Positions 8,867 through 18,732 of a DNA stretch of 64,000 nt are shown here, one piece after another; the stretch's first letter is position 1, and the number at the start of each line of letters is the position of its first letter. Location of the stretch: contig CAWBZL010000003.1 of the NCBI GenBank assembly GCA_963793275.1, forward strand, positions 124,001-188,000, read 5' to 3'. The position numbers and the translations under genes are program-made. The DNA is from Marinirhabdus sp963793275 (GTDB lineage: Bacteria > Bacteroidota > Bacteroidia > Flavobacteriales > Flavobacteriaceae). The notes beneath the pieces were generated by a model. That model was not told the origin of the DNA, made no database searches, and saw only the letters and a program-made list of their open reading frames with translations.

Positions 8867-10087
8867 ATGGGATTGAAGCAAAAATTACATACGCTCAAAG
8901 AAAAGTACAAAGGTACTAAAATGGCACCTGCGTTTAACGCGTTGCATACCTTTTTGTATTTGCCTAATGAGACTACGCATAATGGAACGCACATTAAAGT
9001 TGCAGACGATTTAAAGCGTACCATGAATATTGTGATCATGGCATTAGTGCCATGTTTAATCTTCGGGATTTTTAACGCAGGATACCAGCATTATTCAGCT
9101 ATTGACGAATCATTACGTCAGGCACCGGTGGCAAACTTTTTTACTTGGGATAATTTTGTATTAGGAGCCTGGACGGTATTGCCGCTAGTATTGGTTTCTT
9201 ACGGAGTAGGATTGCTTATTGAATTTATTTTTGCAGTCATTAAAGGTCATGAGGTAGAAGAAGGCTATCTGGTAACAGGAATGCTTGTGCCGCTTATTGT
9301 ACCTATTGATATTCCCTTATGGATGCTGGCAGTTGCCGTTGCCTTTGGAGTAGTAATTGGTAAAGAAGTTTTTGGAGGTACAGGAATGAATATCCTAAAC
9401 CCTGCATTAACTATTCGTGCCTTTTTATTCTTTGCATACCCAACGTGGATGAGTGGAGATAAAGTTTGGGTACACGGGGCTGTTGATCGTCAGCAAGAAA
9501 TTTTGGCAGGAGCAGACGTAGATGCAATTTCCGGGGAAACAATCTTAGGAAGCTATGCACAAAATAATGTAGATATCGCGTACGACTACTGGGATATGTT
9601 CTGGGGCTTCATACCTGGATCGGTAGGAGAGACTTCAAAACTATTAATTATAGTAGGAGCGTTGATCCTGATCTTTACCAAAATTGGTAGCTGGCGTATT
9701 ATATTCAGTACATTGGTGGGAGCTTTAACAATGGGACTTATCTTTAATGGTGTAGTTTCGGCTGGATGGATTGGAGAAAGTTCAAAATTCTTCGGTTTAA
9801 TGAATGTTCCGTTCTGGCAACACCTTATTATAGGTAGTATATTATTTGGTGCCGTATATATGGCAACAGACCCTGTTACAGCCAGTCAAACAAACAAAGG
9901 AAAATGGATCTACGGGTTCTTAATCGGTTTTATTTCTATTCTGATTAGAGTGTTTAACCCCGCTTATCCAGAAGGAGTTTTCTTAGCAATATTATTAATG
10001 AACGTGTTTGCACCAACCATAGATCATTACGTGATTGAAGGAAATATTAAAAAGAGAGCAAAACGTCTAAAAGTTAAAACCGCTTAA
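8867..10087 (+). CDS. nqrB: Na+-NQR subunit B
   Basis: Integral membrane subunit of 406 residues with about ten hydrophobic segments. It holds covalently bound FMN and riboflavin and forms part of the Na+ path. The FMN-bearing threonine is expected at T225, within ISGETILGS; the residue before the threonine is Glu, where I would expect Ala in the usual SGAT pattern. KEVFGGTGMNILNPAL is the conserved NqrB/RnfD segment. It starts 36 bases after nqrA and is followed 2 bases later by nqrC. Confidence 0.95.
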   Translation: MGLKQKLHTLKEKYKGTKMAPAFNALHTFLYLPNETTHNGTHIKVADDLKRTMNIVIMALVPCLIFGIFNAGYQHYSAIDESLRQAPVANFFTWDNFVLGAWTVLPLVLVSYGVGLLIEFIFAVIKGHEVEEGYLVTGMLVPLIVPIDIPLWMLAVAVAFGVVIGKEVFGGTGMNILNPALTIRAFLFFAYPTWMSGDKVWVHGAVDRQQEILAGADVDAISGETILGSYAQNNVDIAYDYWDMFWGFIPGSVGETSKLLIIVGALILIFTKIGSWRIIFSTLVGALTMGLIFNGVVSAGWIGESSKFFGLMNVPFWQHLIIGSILFGAVYMATDPVTASQTNKGKWIYGFLIGFISILIRVFNPAYPEGVFLAILLMNVFAPTIDHYVIEGNIKKRAKRLKVKTA

Positions 10088-10089
10088 TT

Positions 10090-10836
10090 ATGGCAGTTAA
10101 TAGAGAATCAAACGTATATACTATCATATTTGCCGTTGTTATGGTGCTTGTGGTAGGTAGTTTATTGGCAGGTTTTGCCAGTGGTCTAAAACCCCTTGTA
10201 AAAGCCAATGAAAAAAATGAAAAGCAACAGAACATTCTGTATGCTATTGGTATTAATGATAATGAAGAGTCTGGCGCTGCCACTTTTATAACTGAAAACG
10301 TACAAGCTGAATTTGATAAATATATCAAGAAGCAATACGTAATAGAAGGGGAAAAAGTAACCGAAAATCCTGAAGCCTATTTAATAGACATCAAAAAGGA
10401 AGCGACGAAAGCAAAAAAAGAAGGATATGTAAGGAGACTGCCACTCTTTGTAGGGGAAAAAGATGGAGAAGAGGTATATGTAGTTCCGGTAAGAGGTAAA
10501 GGACTTTGGGATGCCATATGGGGCTTTATTGCTTTAGATAAAACTATGACAATCCAGGGTGTTTATTTTGACCACAAAGGAGAAACACCTGGACTGGGAG
10601 CAGAGATAAAGCAACGCTATTTTATGGACGATTTTACAGGAGAGAAATTTTTGGACGGAGGGGCTTTTAAGGGTATTTCTGTAGCCAAAGGAAATAATGA
10701 TCCTAAAAATCTTGACAAAACAGATTACGAAGTAGACGCATTAGCAGGAGCAACAATTACCGGAGACGGTGTTGCAGCAATGTTAAAAAAGGACATGAGA
10801 ATGTACGTGCCTTATTTTAAATCTTTAAACAAATAA
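10090..10836 (+). CDS. nqrC: Na+-NQR subunit C
   Basis: 248-residue subunit with one N-terminal membrane segment (about residues 12-32) and a periplasmic FMN-binding domain. FMN is attached through phosphoester linkage to a threonine, here T222 in DALAGATIT; the motif has Ala where Ser/Thr is usual. GETPGLGAEI is the second conserved FMN-domain motif. Attachment needs ApbE, which is not in this window. Confidence 0.95.
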   Translation: MAVNRESNVYTIIFAVVMVLVVGSLLAGFASGLKPLVKANEKNEKQQNILYAIGINDNEESGAATFITENVQAEFDKYIKKQYVIEGEKVTENPEAYLIDIKKEATKAKKEGYVRRLPLFVGEKDGEEVYVVPVRGKGLWDAIWGFIALDKTMTIQGVYFDHKGETPGLGAEIKQRYFMDDFTGEKFLDGGAFKGISVAKGNNDPKNLDKTDYEVDALAGATITGDGVAAMLKKDMRMYVPYFKSLNK

Positions 10837-10839
10837 GAA

Positions 10840-11487
10840 ATGGGATTACTTTCAAAAAAAGATAGAAAACTTATACTGGATCCTCTCGCAGACGATAATC
10901 CAATTACTATTCAGGTATTAGGGATTTGTTCGGCACTGGCAATTACTGCTCAGCTTAAACCGAGTATCGTAATGGCCGTTTCGGTTTTATTTGTAATGGG
11001 TGTAGGAAACATTGTTATTTCTTTAATGAGAAATATCATTCCTTCAAAAATTAGAATTATTGTGCAGCTTATTGTTGTAGCAACACTGGTAATTATTGTA
11101 GATCAGGTATTAAAGGCATTCGCATACGAGTTAAGTAAGGAACTTTCAGTTTTTATTGGATTAATTATTACCAACTGTATTATTATGGGACGTTTTGAAG
11201 CGTTTGCCCTGGGTAATGGTGTATGGCGTTCATTTCTGGATGGTATTGGTAATGCAGCGGGATATGGTGTGATACTTATTATCGTTGGATTCTTTAGAGA
11301 ATTGCTTGGGTCCGGAACATTATTCGGTTTTCAGGTATTGGGAGATTCGGTTGAGAAAACGGGATTATACGCAATAGGATACGAAAATAACGGATTTATG
11401 GTATTACCTCCTATGGCATTGATCGTAGTAGGAATTATTATCTGGGTGCAACGTAGCCGTAATAAAGCATTAATAGAAGAAAATTAG
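10840..11487 (+). CDS. nqrD: Na+-NQR subunit D
   Basis: 215-residue membrane subunit with six predicted helices, including the inverted-repeat half helices around LGICSALAITAQL and IITNCIIMGRFEAFA. The cysteine in each of these motifs helps ligate the membrane-embedded iron centre shared with NqrE. It begins 3 bases after nqrC. Confidence 0.95.
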   Translation: MGLLSKKDRKLILDPLADDNPITIQVLGICSALAITAQLKPSIVMAVSVLFVMGVGNIVISLMRNIIPSKIRIIVQLIVVATLVIIVDQVLKAFAYELSKELSVFIGLIITNCIIMGRFEAFALGNGVWRSFLDGIGNAAGYGVILIIVGFFRELLGSGTLFGFQVLGDSVEKTGLYAIGYENNGFMVLPPMALIVVGIIIWVQRSRNKALIEEN

Positions 11488-11496
11488 AAGTATGGA

Positions 11497-11552
11497 GTAG
11501 CAGTTCCAGTGGGTATTACGCCTTCTGCTAACTGCCACTGCCAACTGAATAC
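11497..11552. repeat. Imperfect palindrome between nqrD and nqrE
   Basis: The arms GTAGCAGTTCCAGTGG (11497-11512) and CCACTGCCAACTGAATAC (11535-11552) are imperfect inverted copies around a loop of about 22 bases. This is the largest gap inside the otherwise tightly packed nqr operon. It resembles the CAGTTGGCAGT-type intergenic palindromes of flavobacterial genomes. Confidence 0.6.
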
Positions 11553-11561
11553 AAAAAGAAT

Positions 11562-12329
11562 ATGGAACATATAGAATTATTTTTCAAATCGATCTTCGTA
11601 GATAACATGGTATTTGCATACTTCTTGGGTATGTGTTCTTATCTTGCGGTATCTAAGAAGGTGAGTACGGCTGTAGGTCTTGGAGCTGCAGTAATTTTTG
11701 TACTAACCGTAACGGTGCCATTAAACTGGCTACTGGACCAATTTATTTTACAACCAGGAGCATTGGCGTGGATAGACGGTAATAGAGCGACACCAGAATT
11801 GAGCGCTTATGCAGATTATGATCTAAGCTTTTTGTCCTTCATTCTTTTTATTGCAACCATTGCAACCATGGTACAATTGGTAGAGATCATAGTTGAAAAA
11901 TTCTCTCCTTCACTTTACAACTCGTTGGGTATATTTTTACCACTTATTGCTGTAAACTGTGCCATTTTAGGAGGATCTTTATTTATGCAATCCAGAGAAA
12001 TTGAAACATTTACCTTAGCTTTAAATTATGGATTTAGCTCAGGAATTGGTTGGTTCCTGGCCATTGTAGCTATAGCAGCTATTAGAGAGAAAATTAGATA
12101 TAGTAACGTTCCGGCACCTTTAAGAGGTCTTGGAATTACATTTATAATCACAGGACTTATGGCCATTGGTTTTATGAGTTTTGGAGGAATGTTAACCGGA
12201 GGTGATGATGAATCACCATCATTAGAAGGTCAGACAGAGAAAATTGGTATTCAGGTTGAAGAATCTACTTTAGAAAATACAGAAAAAGAAACCGCCCAAG
12301 TTGAGGTTTCAGAACTAACACAGCAATAA
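11562..12329 (+). CDS. nqrE: Na+-NQR subunit E with acidic C-terminal tail
   Basis: Six-helix membrane subunit paralogous to NqrD, sharing the iron-ligating cysteines (FLGMCSYLAV and AVNCAILGGS). NqrE is usually about 200 residues. This one has 255, the last 50 forming a hydrophilic, Glu-rich tail (from about GGDDES to SELTQQ) that is likely disordered. The tail is in frame, with no sign of a frameshift. Confidence 0.93.
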   Translation: MEHIELFFKSIFVDNMVFAYFLGMCSYLAVSKKVSTAVGLGAAVIFVLTVTVPLNWLLDQFILQPGALAWIDGNRATPELSAYADYDLSFLSFILFIATIATMVQLVEIIVEKFSPSLYNSLGIFLPLIAVNCAILGGSLFMQSREIETFTLALNYGFSSGIGWFLAIVAIAAIREKIRYSNVPAPLRGLGITFIITGLMAIGFMSFGGMLTGGDDESPSLEGQTEKIGIQVEESTLENTEKETAQVEVSELTQQ

Positions 12330-12330
12330 T

Positions 12331-13641
12331 ATGTTTTTAGCAGCAAGTACATTAGGAGTTGTAGCAGCCACCGTCATTGCCTTTTTGGTGTTGACACTTT
12401 TATTAGTGGCGCTTTTGTTATTCACAAAACAAAAATTATCTCCATCGGGCCCCGTAACCATTACTATTAATGGCGAAAAAGAATTGGAAGTTGCCAGTGG
12501 TGACACCTTACTTACTACTTTGGGAGCAAACAAAATTTTCCTGCCATCGGCTTGTGGTGGTGGTGGAACCTGTATTCAATGCGAATGTCACGTACTGGAA
12601 GGTGGTGGGGAAGCACTACCTACAGAGACGCCACACTTCAGCAGAAAAGAATTGAAAGAAGGTGCGCGTTTATCCTGCCAGGTAAAAGTAAAGCAGAACA
12701 TGAACATTACAATTCCTGAAGAAGTCTTCGGAATTAAAAAATGGGATGCAACAGTAGTACGTAATTATAATGTAGCATCATTTATTAAGGAATTTGTAGT
12801 TGAAATCCCTGAAGATATGGGCTATAAGGCTGGTGGATATATTCAAATTGAAATTCCGGAGTGTGAAGTGAAGTTTGAAGACATGGATATTACGGCACAC
12901 CCTGAAGAGCACGAAACACCAGATAAGTTTCAGGCAGAATGGGATAAATTTGGTCTTTGGCCACTAGTAATGAAAAATACTGAAACAGTAGAAAGAGCCT
13001 ATTCTATGGCCTCTTATCCTGCTGAAGGACGTGAAATAATGCTGAATGTACGTATTGCAACACCGCCGTGGGACAGAGCGAAGAACCAGTGGATGGATGT
13101 AAACCCCGGGATCGCTTCCTCTTACATTTTTGCACAAAAACCAGGAGACAAAGTAGTAATATCTGGTCCCTATGGTGAATTTTTTATTAACCCTTCAGAG
13201 TCTGAAATGTTGTACGTAGGTGGTGGAGCAGGAATGGCACCTATGCGATCGCATTTATACCACTTGTTTAATACCTTAAAAACAGGCCGTAAAGTAACGT
13301 ATTGGTATGGGGGTCGTTCAAAAAGAGAATTGTTTTATATAGAGCATTTCAGAAAACTAGAAAGAGAATTTCCAAATTTCAAATACTATATGGCATTGTC
13401 TGAACCTATGGAAGAAGACAACTGGAAATTGAAAAAAGACATAAACGATGAGGCCGGAGATGGTTTTAAAGGATTTATTCATCAGGTTGTAATAGATAAT
13501 TATTTAAATCATCACGAAGCACCAGAAGATATTGAATTATATTTTTGTGGCCCGCCATTAATGAATCAGGCAGTACAAAAAATGGGTGAGGACTTCGGAA
13601 TTCCCGATGAGCATATTCGCTTTGATGATTTTGGAGGATAA
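12331..13641 (+). CDS. nqrF: Na+-NQR subunit F, NADH dehydrogenase
   Basis: 436-residue electron-input subunit. It has an N-terminal membrane anchor (about residues 5-32) and a plant-type 2Fe-2S ferredoxin domain with SACGGGGTCIQC and a fourth cysteine in RLSCQV. A ferredoxin-NADP reductase-like FAD domain follows (RAYSMASYP for FAD) and an NADH domain (VGGGAGMAPM, YFCGPPLM). It starts one base after the nqrE stop and closes the operon before a strong terminator. Confidence 0.96.
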   Translation: MFLAASTLGVVAATVIAFLVLTLLLVALLLFTKQKLSPSGPVTITINGEKELEVASGDTLLTTLGANKIFLPSACGGGGTCIQCECHVLEGGGEALPTETPHFSRKELKEGARLSCQVKVKQNMNITIPEEVFGIKKWDATVVRNYNVASFIKEFVVEIPEDMGYKAGGYIQIEIPECEVKFEDMDITAHPEEHETPDKFQAEWDKFGLWPLVMKNTETVERAYSMASYPAEGREIMLNVRIATPPWDRAKNQWMDVNPGIASSYIFAQKPGDKVVISGPYGEFFINPSESEMLYVGGGAGMAPMRSHLYHLFNTLKTGRKVTYWYGGRSKRELFYIEHFRKLEREFPNFKYYMALSEPMEEDNWKLKKDINDEAGDGFKGFIHQVVIDNYLNHHEAPEDIELYFCGPPLMNQAVQKMGEDFGIPDEHIRFDDFGG

Positions 13642-13667
13642 ATAAGTTGAGTCTTAATATTTAATGA

Positions 13668-13703
13668 AAAGCCGGATACATTTTGTATTCGGCTTTTTTA
13701 TTT
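13668..13703 (+). terminator. Intrinsic terminator of the nqr operon
   Basis: GCCGGATACA and TGTATTCGGC pair, with one G-T wobble, around a TTT loop. The stem is followed by TTTTTTATTTTATT. It lies about 30 bases after the nqrF stop. Confidence 0.85.
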
Positions 13704-13792
13704 TATTCTTTTTTATTTTAACAAAAAACAGGAGATAATTGAAAATATATAGTATTTAATCGAATAAATAATAATTATTATCGATAAAATAA

Positions 13793-13800
13793 TACATTTG
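13793..13800 (+). promoter_or_regulatory. -7 box of the M36 peptidase gene
   Basis: TACATTTG matches TAnnTTTG and lies 37 bases before the GTG start. No clear -33 element. Confidence 0.5.
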
Positions 13801-13837
13801 AAATAAATATTTAAGAAGTGTCTAAATTATCGTTATA

Positions 13838-16800
13838 GTGAAAAATTCTTTACTTCGTTTCTGTAGTTTGTTTGTAGTACTCACGTTTAGCACAACAGTA
13901 CTGGTTGGACAAAACTTGATCCAAACCGAAAAAAAGGTAAAAACCAGCACAAAACAAACTGGTAATTCTGTTGTGTTATCAAAAGATCTCATAACTGTTG
14001 CTCCTCCAAAAGGTTCGGTAGCTTCGCAATTGGACTATTGGGTAAAAACGGGTGTTATTACAAAAGATGATGCTGCGTATATAATAGTTTCGGATCACAT
14101 AAGTAGTACTAGTGGTATTCACCACTATTATATCCAGCAAGCTATTGATGGACTAGGAGTGCGAGGAACAGAGTCTAGTGTTCACATTGCTTCAAATGGA
14201 GATATCATTCAGGCAAATAACAAGTTTGTGCAAAATATTTATGCAGTTGTAACTTCCCGTTCCGCATCACTAACAGCAGAACAAGCGGTTGCAAGTGTTG
14301 CTACTCAAATGAATTATGGACAACCTGCATTAGAGGTTGTAACCAGATCTTCAGCAGCAAATAAAAAGACTATTTTTAATGCTGCTACTATTTCAGCAGT
14401 AGAAATTCCTGTACAATTACAATATTACTACCAAGAAGGTGTGGGAGTAAAGAAAATCTGGGAACTTTCCATACAGGAATTAAATTCTACAGATTGGTGG
14501 AATTTCCGTATTGATGCAACTTCCGGCGCTATTATCAATAAAGATAATTGGACAATATCTTGTAATATTTTAGGAAACCACGAAGACCACAACCACGATA
14601 GTAATGTACTTGAGGAGGTTTGTTCGGATACTTCAAAAACTCTTTCAATAACAACAGTCCTTAATGAAACCGAAGTAATGGCGCCTACCTATCAGGTATT
14701 TGCGTTGCCTTTGCGCTCACCATACTCTGGAGGAAGAACTAATGTTGTGAGTCCTGCAAATGTAACTGCTTCTCCTTTGGGATGGCATAATGACGGTAGC
14801 AACAGCTATACCCGTACGCAAGGTAACAATGTAAGATGCTATGATGATGATGATAATACAAACAGTCCATCAAGTACTAATGATTACGCTGAAGGTGGAG
14901 CAGGACTTATATTTCAGCACCCGCTGCAAGCCGTAAATGGTGCCGGGCAGCCTGTATATTCTGCAACTAATCAGTCTGAAGATGCAGCAGTATCGCATCT
15001 TTTTTATCTTTCTAATGTAATTCATGATATTATTTTTCAATTTGGTATGGATGAAGCTGGAGGCGCTTTTCAGGAAGACAACTTTGGAAATGGAGGTGTT
15101 GGTGGCGATAGTGTAAATGCTGAAGCACAAGATGGTCTGGGAACCTGTAATGCAAATTTTGGGACACCCCCGGATGGTGGAAACCCACGTATGCAAATGT
15201 ATACCTGTGAAAACAGAGATGCTTCTTTTGATAATGAAGTTGTAATCCACGAATATGCACACGGAATTTCAAACAGATTAACCGGAGGTCCGGGAGCTGC
15301 TGGTTGTTTAGGGAATGAAGAACAAATGGGAGAAGGTTGGAGTGACTATTATGGACTTATGTTGACTATGGTTGCAGCAGATAATGATATAGATGCCAGA
15401 GGAATGGGGAACTGGTTAAACGGCGGCGGCCTTAATGGCGGTGGTATTAGGACACACCCATACAGTACAAATTTTGGAACAAACCCACATACCTACGACG
15501 ATATTAAAACTGAAGTAGCACCTCATGGAGTAGGTTCGGTTTGGGCGATGATGATTTGGGAGATGACGTGGGAAATAATGAATAAATACGAAGCAGCTTC
15601 CGGAAATGGATTTAGCTCAGATCTTTACAACTTTACAGGAAATGCCAGTACCGATGCTGGCAATATTCAGGCACTAGCCATTGTTACCGAAGGTCTGAAA
15701 TTACAAGCGTGTAGCCCGGGATTTATTGACGGACGTGACGCTATTTTATTAGCAGATCAGAACATTTACGGCGGTGCCAACCAATGTGAAATCTGGGATG
15801 CTTTTGCAAAAAGGGGGCTTGGTTTTAGTGCCACTCAGGGAAGTACCGCAAGTAAAGCAGATGGAACGGAAGCGTTCGATTTACCACCAAGTTTTGCAGC
15901 ATTTAATAGTTTGGTTTCAGATGTATGTATAACCGAAGGAACACAAAACAGCTTTGGTGGTGGGAGTCCGGTAGGTGGAACCTATAGTGGACCTGGCGTT
16001 ACAGATAATGGTAATGGAACGGATTATACGTTTAATCCAACGACGGCTGGAGTAGGAACACATACAATAACTTATAATGTAGTAGATGTTTGTACGGGTG
16101 CTCCTACCAATAAAACTGATACAATAACTGTTACAGATGGTAATCCATTGTTACTATGTGAAGACTTTACTTTGCAATTGGATGCAACAGGTAACGGTGT
16201 GGTAGCATGGCCGGACGTAGTGAGTAATGAAATTAAGAATCCTTATCTGGTTGGTACAAATACCATTAATTTAGAAACCTTAACTGGTGCGGCAACGAAC
16301 CTTACGCTTGGTGATGATGCTATTACAGGCGCAATACCTATTGGGTTCGACTTTGAGTTATACGGTGATAAAGTTTCAGACTTTTATGTTTGCTCTAACG
16401 GATTTATATATTTTACACCAAATTCAGGTATGTCAGCAGCACAATCCCGCACGGCACAAACATTCCCGGATGCAGGAATACCTAACGGCATTATAGCCCT
16501 ATTTATGGATGATCTGGATCCAAGTGCCGGAGGAACTATTAGATATCAAGTTTTTGGAACCGCACCAAACAGAAAGTTGGTAGTTGAATTTTCAGATGTG
16601 CCTTATTGGGATACGACCGATTTAAACTCTGGTCAAATACATATATATGAAACTACCAATCTTGTTGAAATTCATATTTTAGAAGCTACCGATGGAGGGG
16701 CAAAAACATTAGGTATAGAGAGTATTGACGGGGATGTCGGAACAACGCATCCAGCTACAAATAATTCTGGATGGACGGTAAACAGTCCTGGATTAGTAAT

Positions 16801-18652
16801 TAGCTTTACCCCACAAGCACCATCCTTTGCAACCAATTGTGATAATAATGTTTCATTCACATTAAGTGACACCAATTTTACGTGTCTGGATGTGGGTGAA
16901 AATGAAGTAACGGTTACGGCAGACGATGGAAATGGAGGTGTTAGTACGTGTACCACAACTGTTACCGTAGTGCCTAACCCAGCACAAGTAACAACTTATA
17001 ATGGAGGTTGGTCCAACAATGCGCCAATAGCCTCATCTGTTGCCGTTTTTGAAGGAAATTACGATACAGCAACGGATGATATAGAAGCATGTTCCTGTAT
17101 AATAAACGGAACATCCACAGTAACCATAGGTGCCAATGAGTATATGAATATTCAAGGTAATATGACTATAAACGGAACTTTAAATGTAGCGCATCAGGGA
17201 AGTGTTGTACAGGTAGATCCATCTGCCACAGTTACTAAGAATGGAACTATTAATGTGAATGTTACTACCCCTGTCTTACAGCAACGTGCCTTTATGCTTA
17301 TGGGTAGTCCAATGGATGCAGAGACCCGCAGCGGTGTATTTACCAATGCTTTTTTGGTACTGGATCACGCTCCAAACAATTTTAATCCTAACCCACATCC
17401 TAATATACCACAGGGAGCCACTAACTTTAGTGATCTTGAAGGTGATTTCTGGACGACCTATAATGACGACATTCATGTAGGTGAAGGATATATAGTACGT
17501 CCACAAACAGGCTATGGTGATCCGGCCGGAATTACGTATGATATGACCTACACTCTGGGAACACTTAATAACGGTACAATAACCCGCCCAAAGATCTATA
17601 ACGATATTAAGAGCCCGGCAGGAACGCCAAATGTGTATGCGAATCCGTATGCAAGTGCTATAGATGCAGATCAGTTTATTCAGGATAATGGATTAAACGA
17701 GCTGTTTTTCTGGGAGCACCTAACGCCACCTAGTGTTATAGTTCCCGGTGAAGGCTTAAAGTTTGATATGGACGATCTTTCCATCCGTAATTTTGGAGGA
17801 GGAGTTCCCGCCAACAATGATGATCCTGCAAATATCCCAAATAACGTCATCTCTACAGGACAGGGGTTTGCCATTAAAGCAGTAACAAATGGTTTTGTGA
17901 GTTTTACAAACGATATGAGGCTTACTACTGGTAACACCACATTGCGTACTAACGAGAGTGAGATAGACCGTCTATGGTTACACGTAGAAAGTGACGAGTA
18001 TGAGTTGGCGAACAATATCCTTATAGGATTTAACCCACAGGCTACTGCCGGGATCGATATTGGGTACGATACAGACCGTTTGGCGTGTAGTGTATCTATG
18101 TACTCTCAATTGGAAACCGGAGGAGATAAGCGTCTTTCTATCCAAACCCGTGAGGCATTTCGAGACGATATGAAAATACCTGTAGGATTTGCAACGATCC
18201 TTAAAGTAGAAACCAGCTATACCATAAGCCTTTCTAATTTTGAAGGTGAAAATTTAACAGATAGAGCCATTTATCTTTATGATACTACATTGAACATTCT
18301 TACAGATCTTACCCAGGGAGCTTATACCTTTAAAAGTAATATGGCTGCAGAAGACCGCAGATTTACCATAGTATTTGAGAAGGACGAAGAATTATTAGGC
18401 AGCAATGAAGCATCTCTTGAGGGCATCGCTGTGTATCCTAATCCAACAAGTAGCACCTTGAATATTGTGAGTACGACTGCACAATTGGAGGCTATAAAAG
18501 TGTACGATGTACTGGGAAGACAAGTTGCAAATGAAAACCTGGATACTGTACAAAGCTATCAAATGGATATGTCTCGTTTAAAAGCTTCGGTGTACTTTGT
18601 GGAAATTAAAACTCCAAAAGGAACCATTGTAAAACGGATCGTTAAAAAGTAA
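13838..18652 (+). CDS. Secreted M36 (fungalysin) metallopeptidase with T9SS sorting domain
   Basis: 1604-residue exported zinc protease. The start is GTG, directly followed by a signal peptide ending VLVGQ (residue 25). Next come an FTP-type propeptide (about 40-240) and the M36 catalytic domain, with zinc ligands H471 and H475 in HEYAHG, catalytic E472, and E499 in GEGWSD as third ligand. Then Ig/HYR-like beta modules (about 690-1060), a region resembling the T9SS-associated beta-solenoid found in such proteins, and a C-terminal T9SS domain (VYPNPTS, VYDVLGRQV, IVKRIVKK). It probably degrades extracellular protein for nutrition. It is monocistronic, between its own promoter and a strong terminator. 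Confidence 0.93.
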   Translation: MKNSLLRFCSLFVVLTFSTTVLVGQNLIQTEKKVKTSTKQTGNSVVLSKDLITVAPPKGSVASQLDYWVKTGVITKDDAAYIIVSDHISSTSGIHHYYIQQAIDGLGVRGTESSVHIASNGDIIQANNKFVQNIYAVVTSRSASLTAEQAVASVATQMNYGQPALEVVTRSSAANKKTIFNAATISAVEIPVQLQYYYQEGVGVKKIWELSIQELNSTDWWNFRIDATSGAIINKDNWTISCNILGNHEDHNHDSNVLEEVCSDTSKTLSITTVLNETEVMAPTYQVFALPLRSPYSGGRTNVVSPANVTASPLGWHNDGSNSYTRTQGNNVRCYDDDDNTNSPSSTNDYAEGGAGLIFQHPLQAVNGAGQPVYSATNQSEDAAVSHLFYLSNVIHDIIFQFGMDEAGGAFQEDNFGNGGVGGDSVNAEAQDGLGTCNANFGTPPDGGNPRMQMYTCENRDASFDNEVVIHEYAHGISNRLTGGPGAAGCLGNEEQMGEGWSDYYGLMLTMVAADNDIDARGMGNWLNGGGLNGGGIRTHPYSTNFGTNPHTYDDIKTEVAPHGVGSVWAMMIWEMTWEIMNKYEAASGNGFSSDLYNFTGNASTDAGNIQALAIVTEGLKLQACSPGFIDGRDAILLADQNIYGGANQCEIWDAFAKRGLGFSATQGSTASKADGTEAFDLPPSFAAFNSLVSDVCITEGTQNSFGGGSPVGGTYSGPGVTDNGNGTDYTFNPTTAGVGTHTITYNVVDVCTGAPTNKTDTITVTDGNPLLLCEDFTLQLDATGNGVVAWPDVVSNEIKNPYLVGTNTINLETLTGAATNLTLGDDAITGAIPIGFDFELYGDKVSDFYVCSNGFIYFTPNSGMSAAQSRTAQTFPDAGIPNGIIALFMDDLDPSAGGTIRYQVFGTAPNRKLVVEFSDVPYWDTTDLNSGQIHIYETTNLVEIHILEATDGGAKTLGIESIDGDVGTTHPATNNSGWTVNSPGLVISFTPQAPSFATNCDNNVSFTLSDTNFTCLDVGENEVTVTADDGNGGVSTCTTTVTVVPNPAQVTTYNGGWSNNAPIASSVAVFEGNYDTATDDIEACSCIINGTSTVTIGANEYMNIQGNMTINGTLNVAHQGSVVQVDPSATVTKNGTINVNVTTPVLQQRAFMLMGSPMDAETRSGVFTNAFLVLDHAPNNFNPNPHPNIPQGATNFSDLEGDFWTTYNDDIHVGEGYIVRPQTGYGDPAGITYDMTYTLGTLNNGTITRPKIYNDIKSPAGTPNVYANPYASAIDADQFIQDNGLNELFFWEHLTPPSVIVPGEGLKFDMDDLSIRNFGGGVPANNDDPANIPNNVISTGQGFAIKAVTNGFVSFTNDMRLTTGNTTLRTNESEIDRLWLHVESDEYELANNILIGFNPQATAGIDIGYDTDRLACSVSMYSQLETGGDKRLSIQTREAFRDDMKIPVGFATILKVETSYTISLSNFEGENLTDRAIYLYDTTLNILTDLTQGAYTFKSNMAAEDRRFTIVFEKDEELLGSNEASLEGIAVYPNPTSSTLNIVSTTAQLEAIKVYDVLGRQVANENLDTVQSYQMDMSRLKASVYFVEIKTPKGTIVKRIVKK

Positions 18653-18670
18653 AACAACTAGTCTTTACTT

Positions 18671-18714
18671 ATAATAAAAGGTCTTCATTTTAAAAAAATG
18701 AAGACCTTTTATTA
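18671..18714. terminator. Bidirectional terminator between peptidase and metK
   Basis: AATAAAAGGTCTTCATTTT and its reverse complement face each other around a 3-base loop, with T-rich tails on both strands. The stem of nearly 19 base pairs is among the strongest in the window and serves two convergent genes. Confidence 0.9.
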
Positions 18715-18732
18715 TTTATAGTACTGCAGCAC

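Noticed and set aside
11488..11561. Possible small gene between nqrD and nqrE
   Set aside because: No start with a useful frame; the sequence is explained by the imperfect palindrome.
14870..15272. Long antisense open frames within the M36 peptidase gene
   Set aside because: They lie opposite a well-supported coding frame, have no promoter, and their composition is that of a shadow frame.
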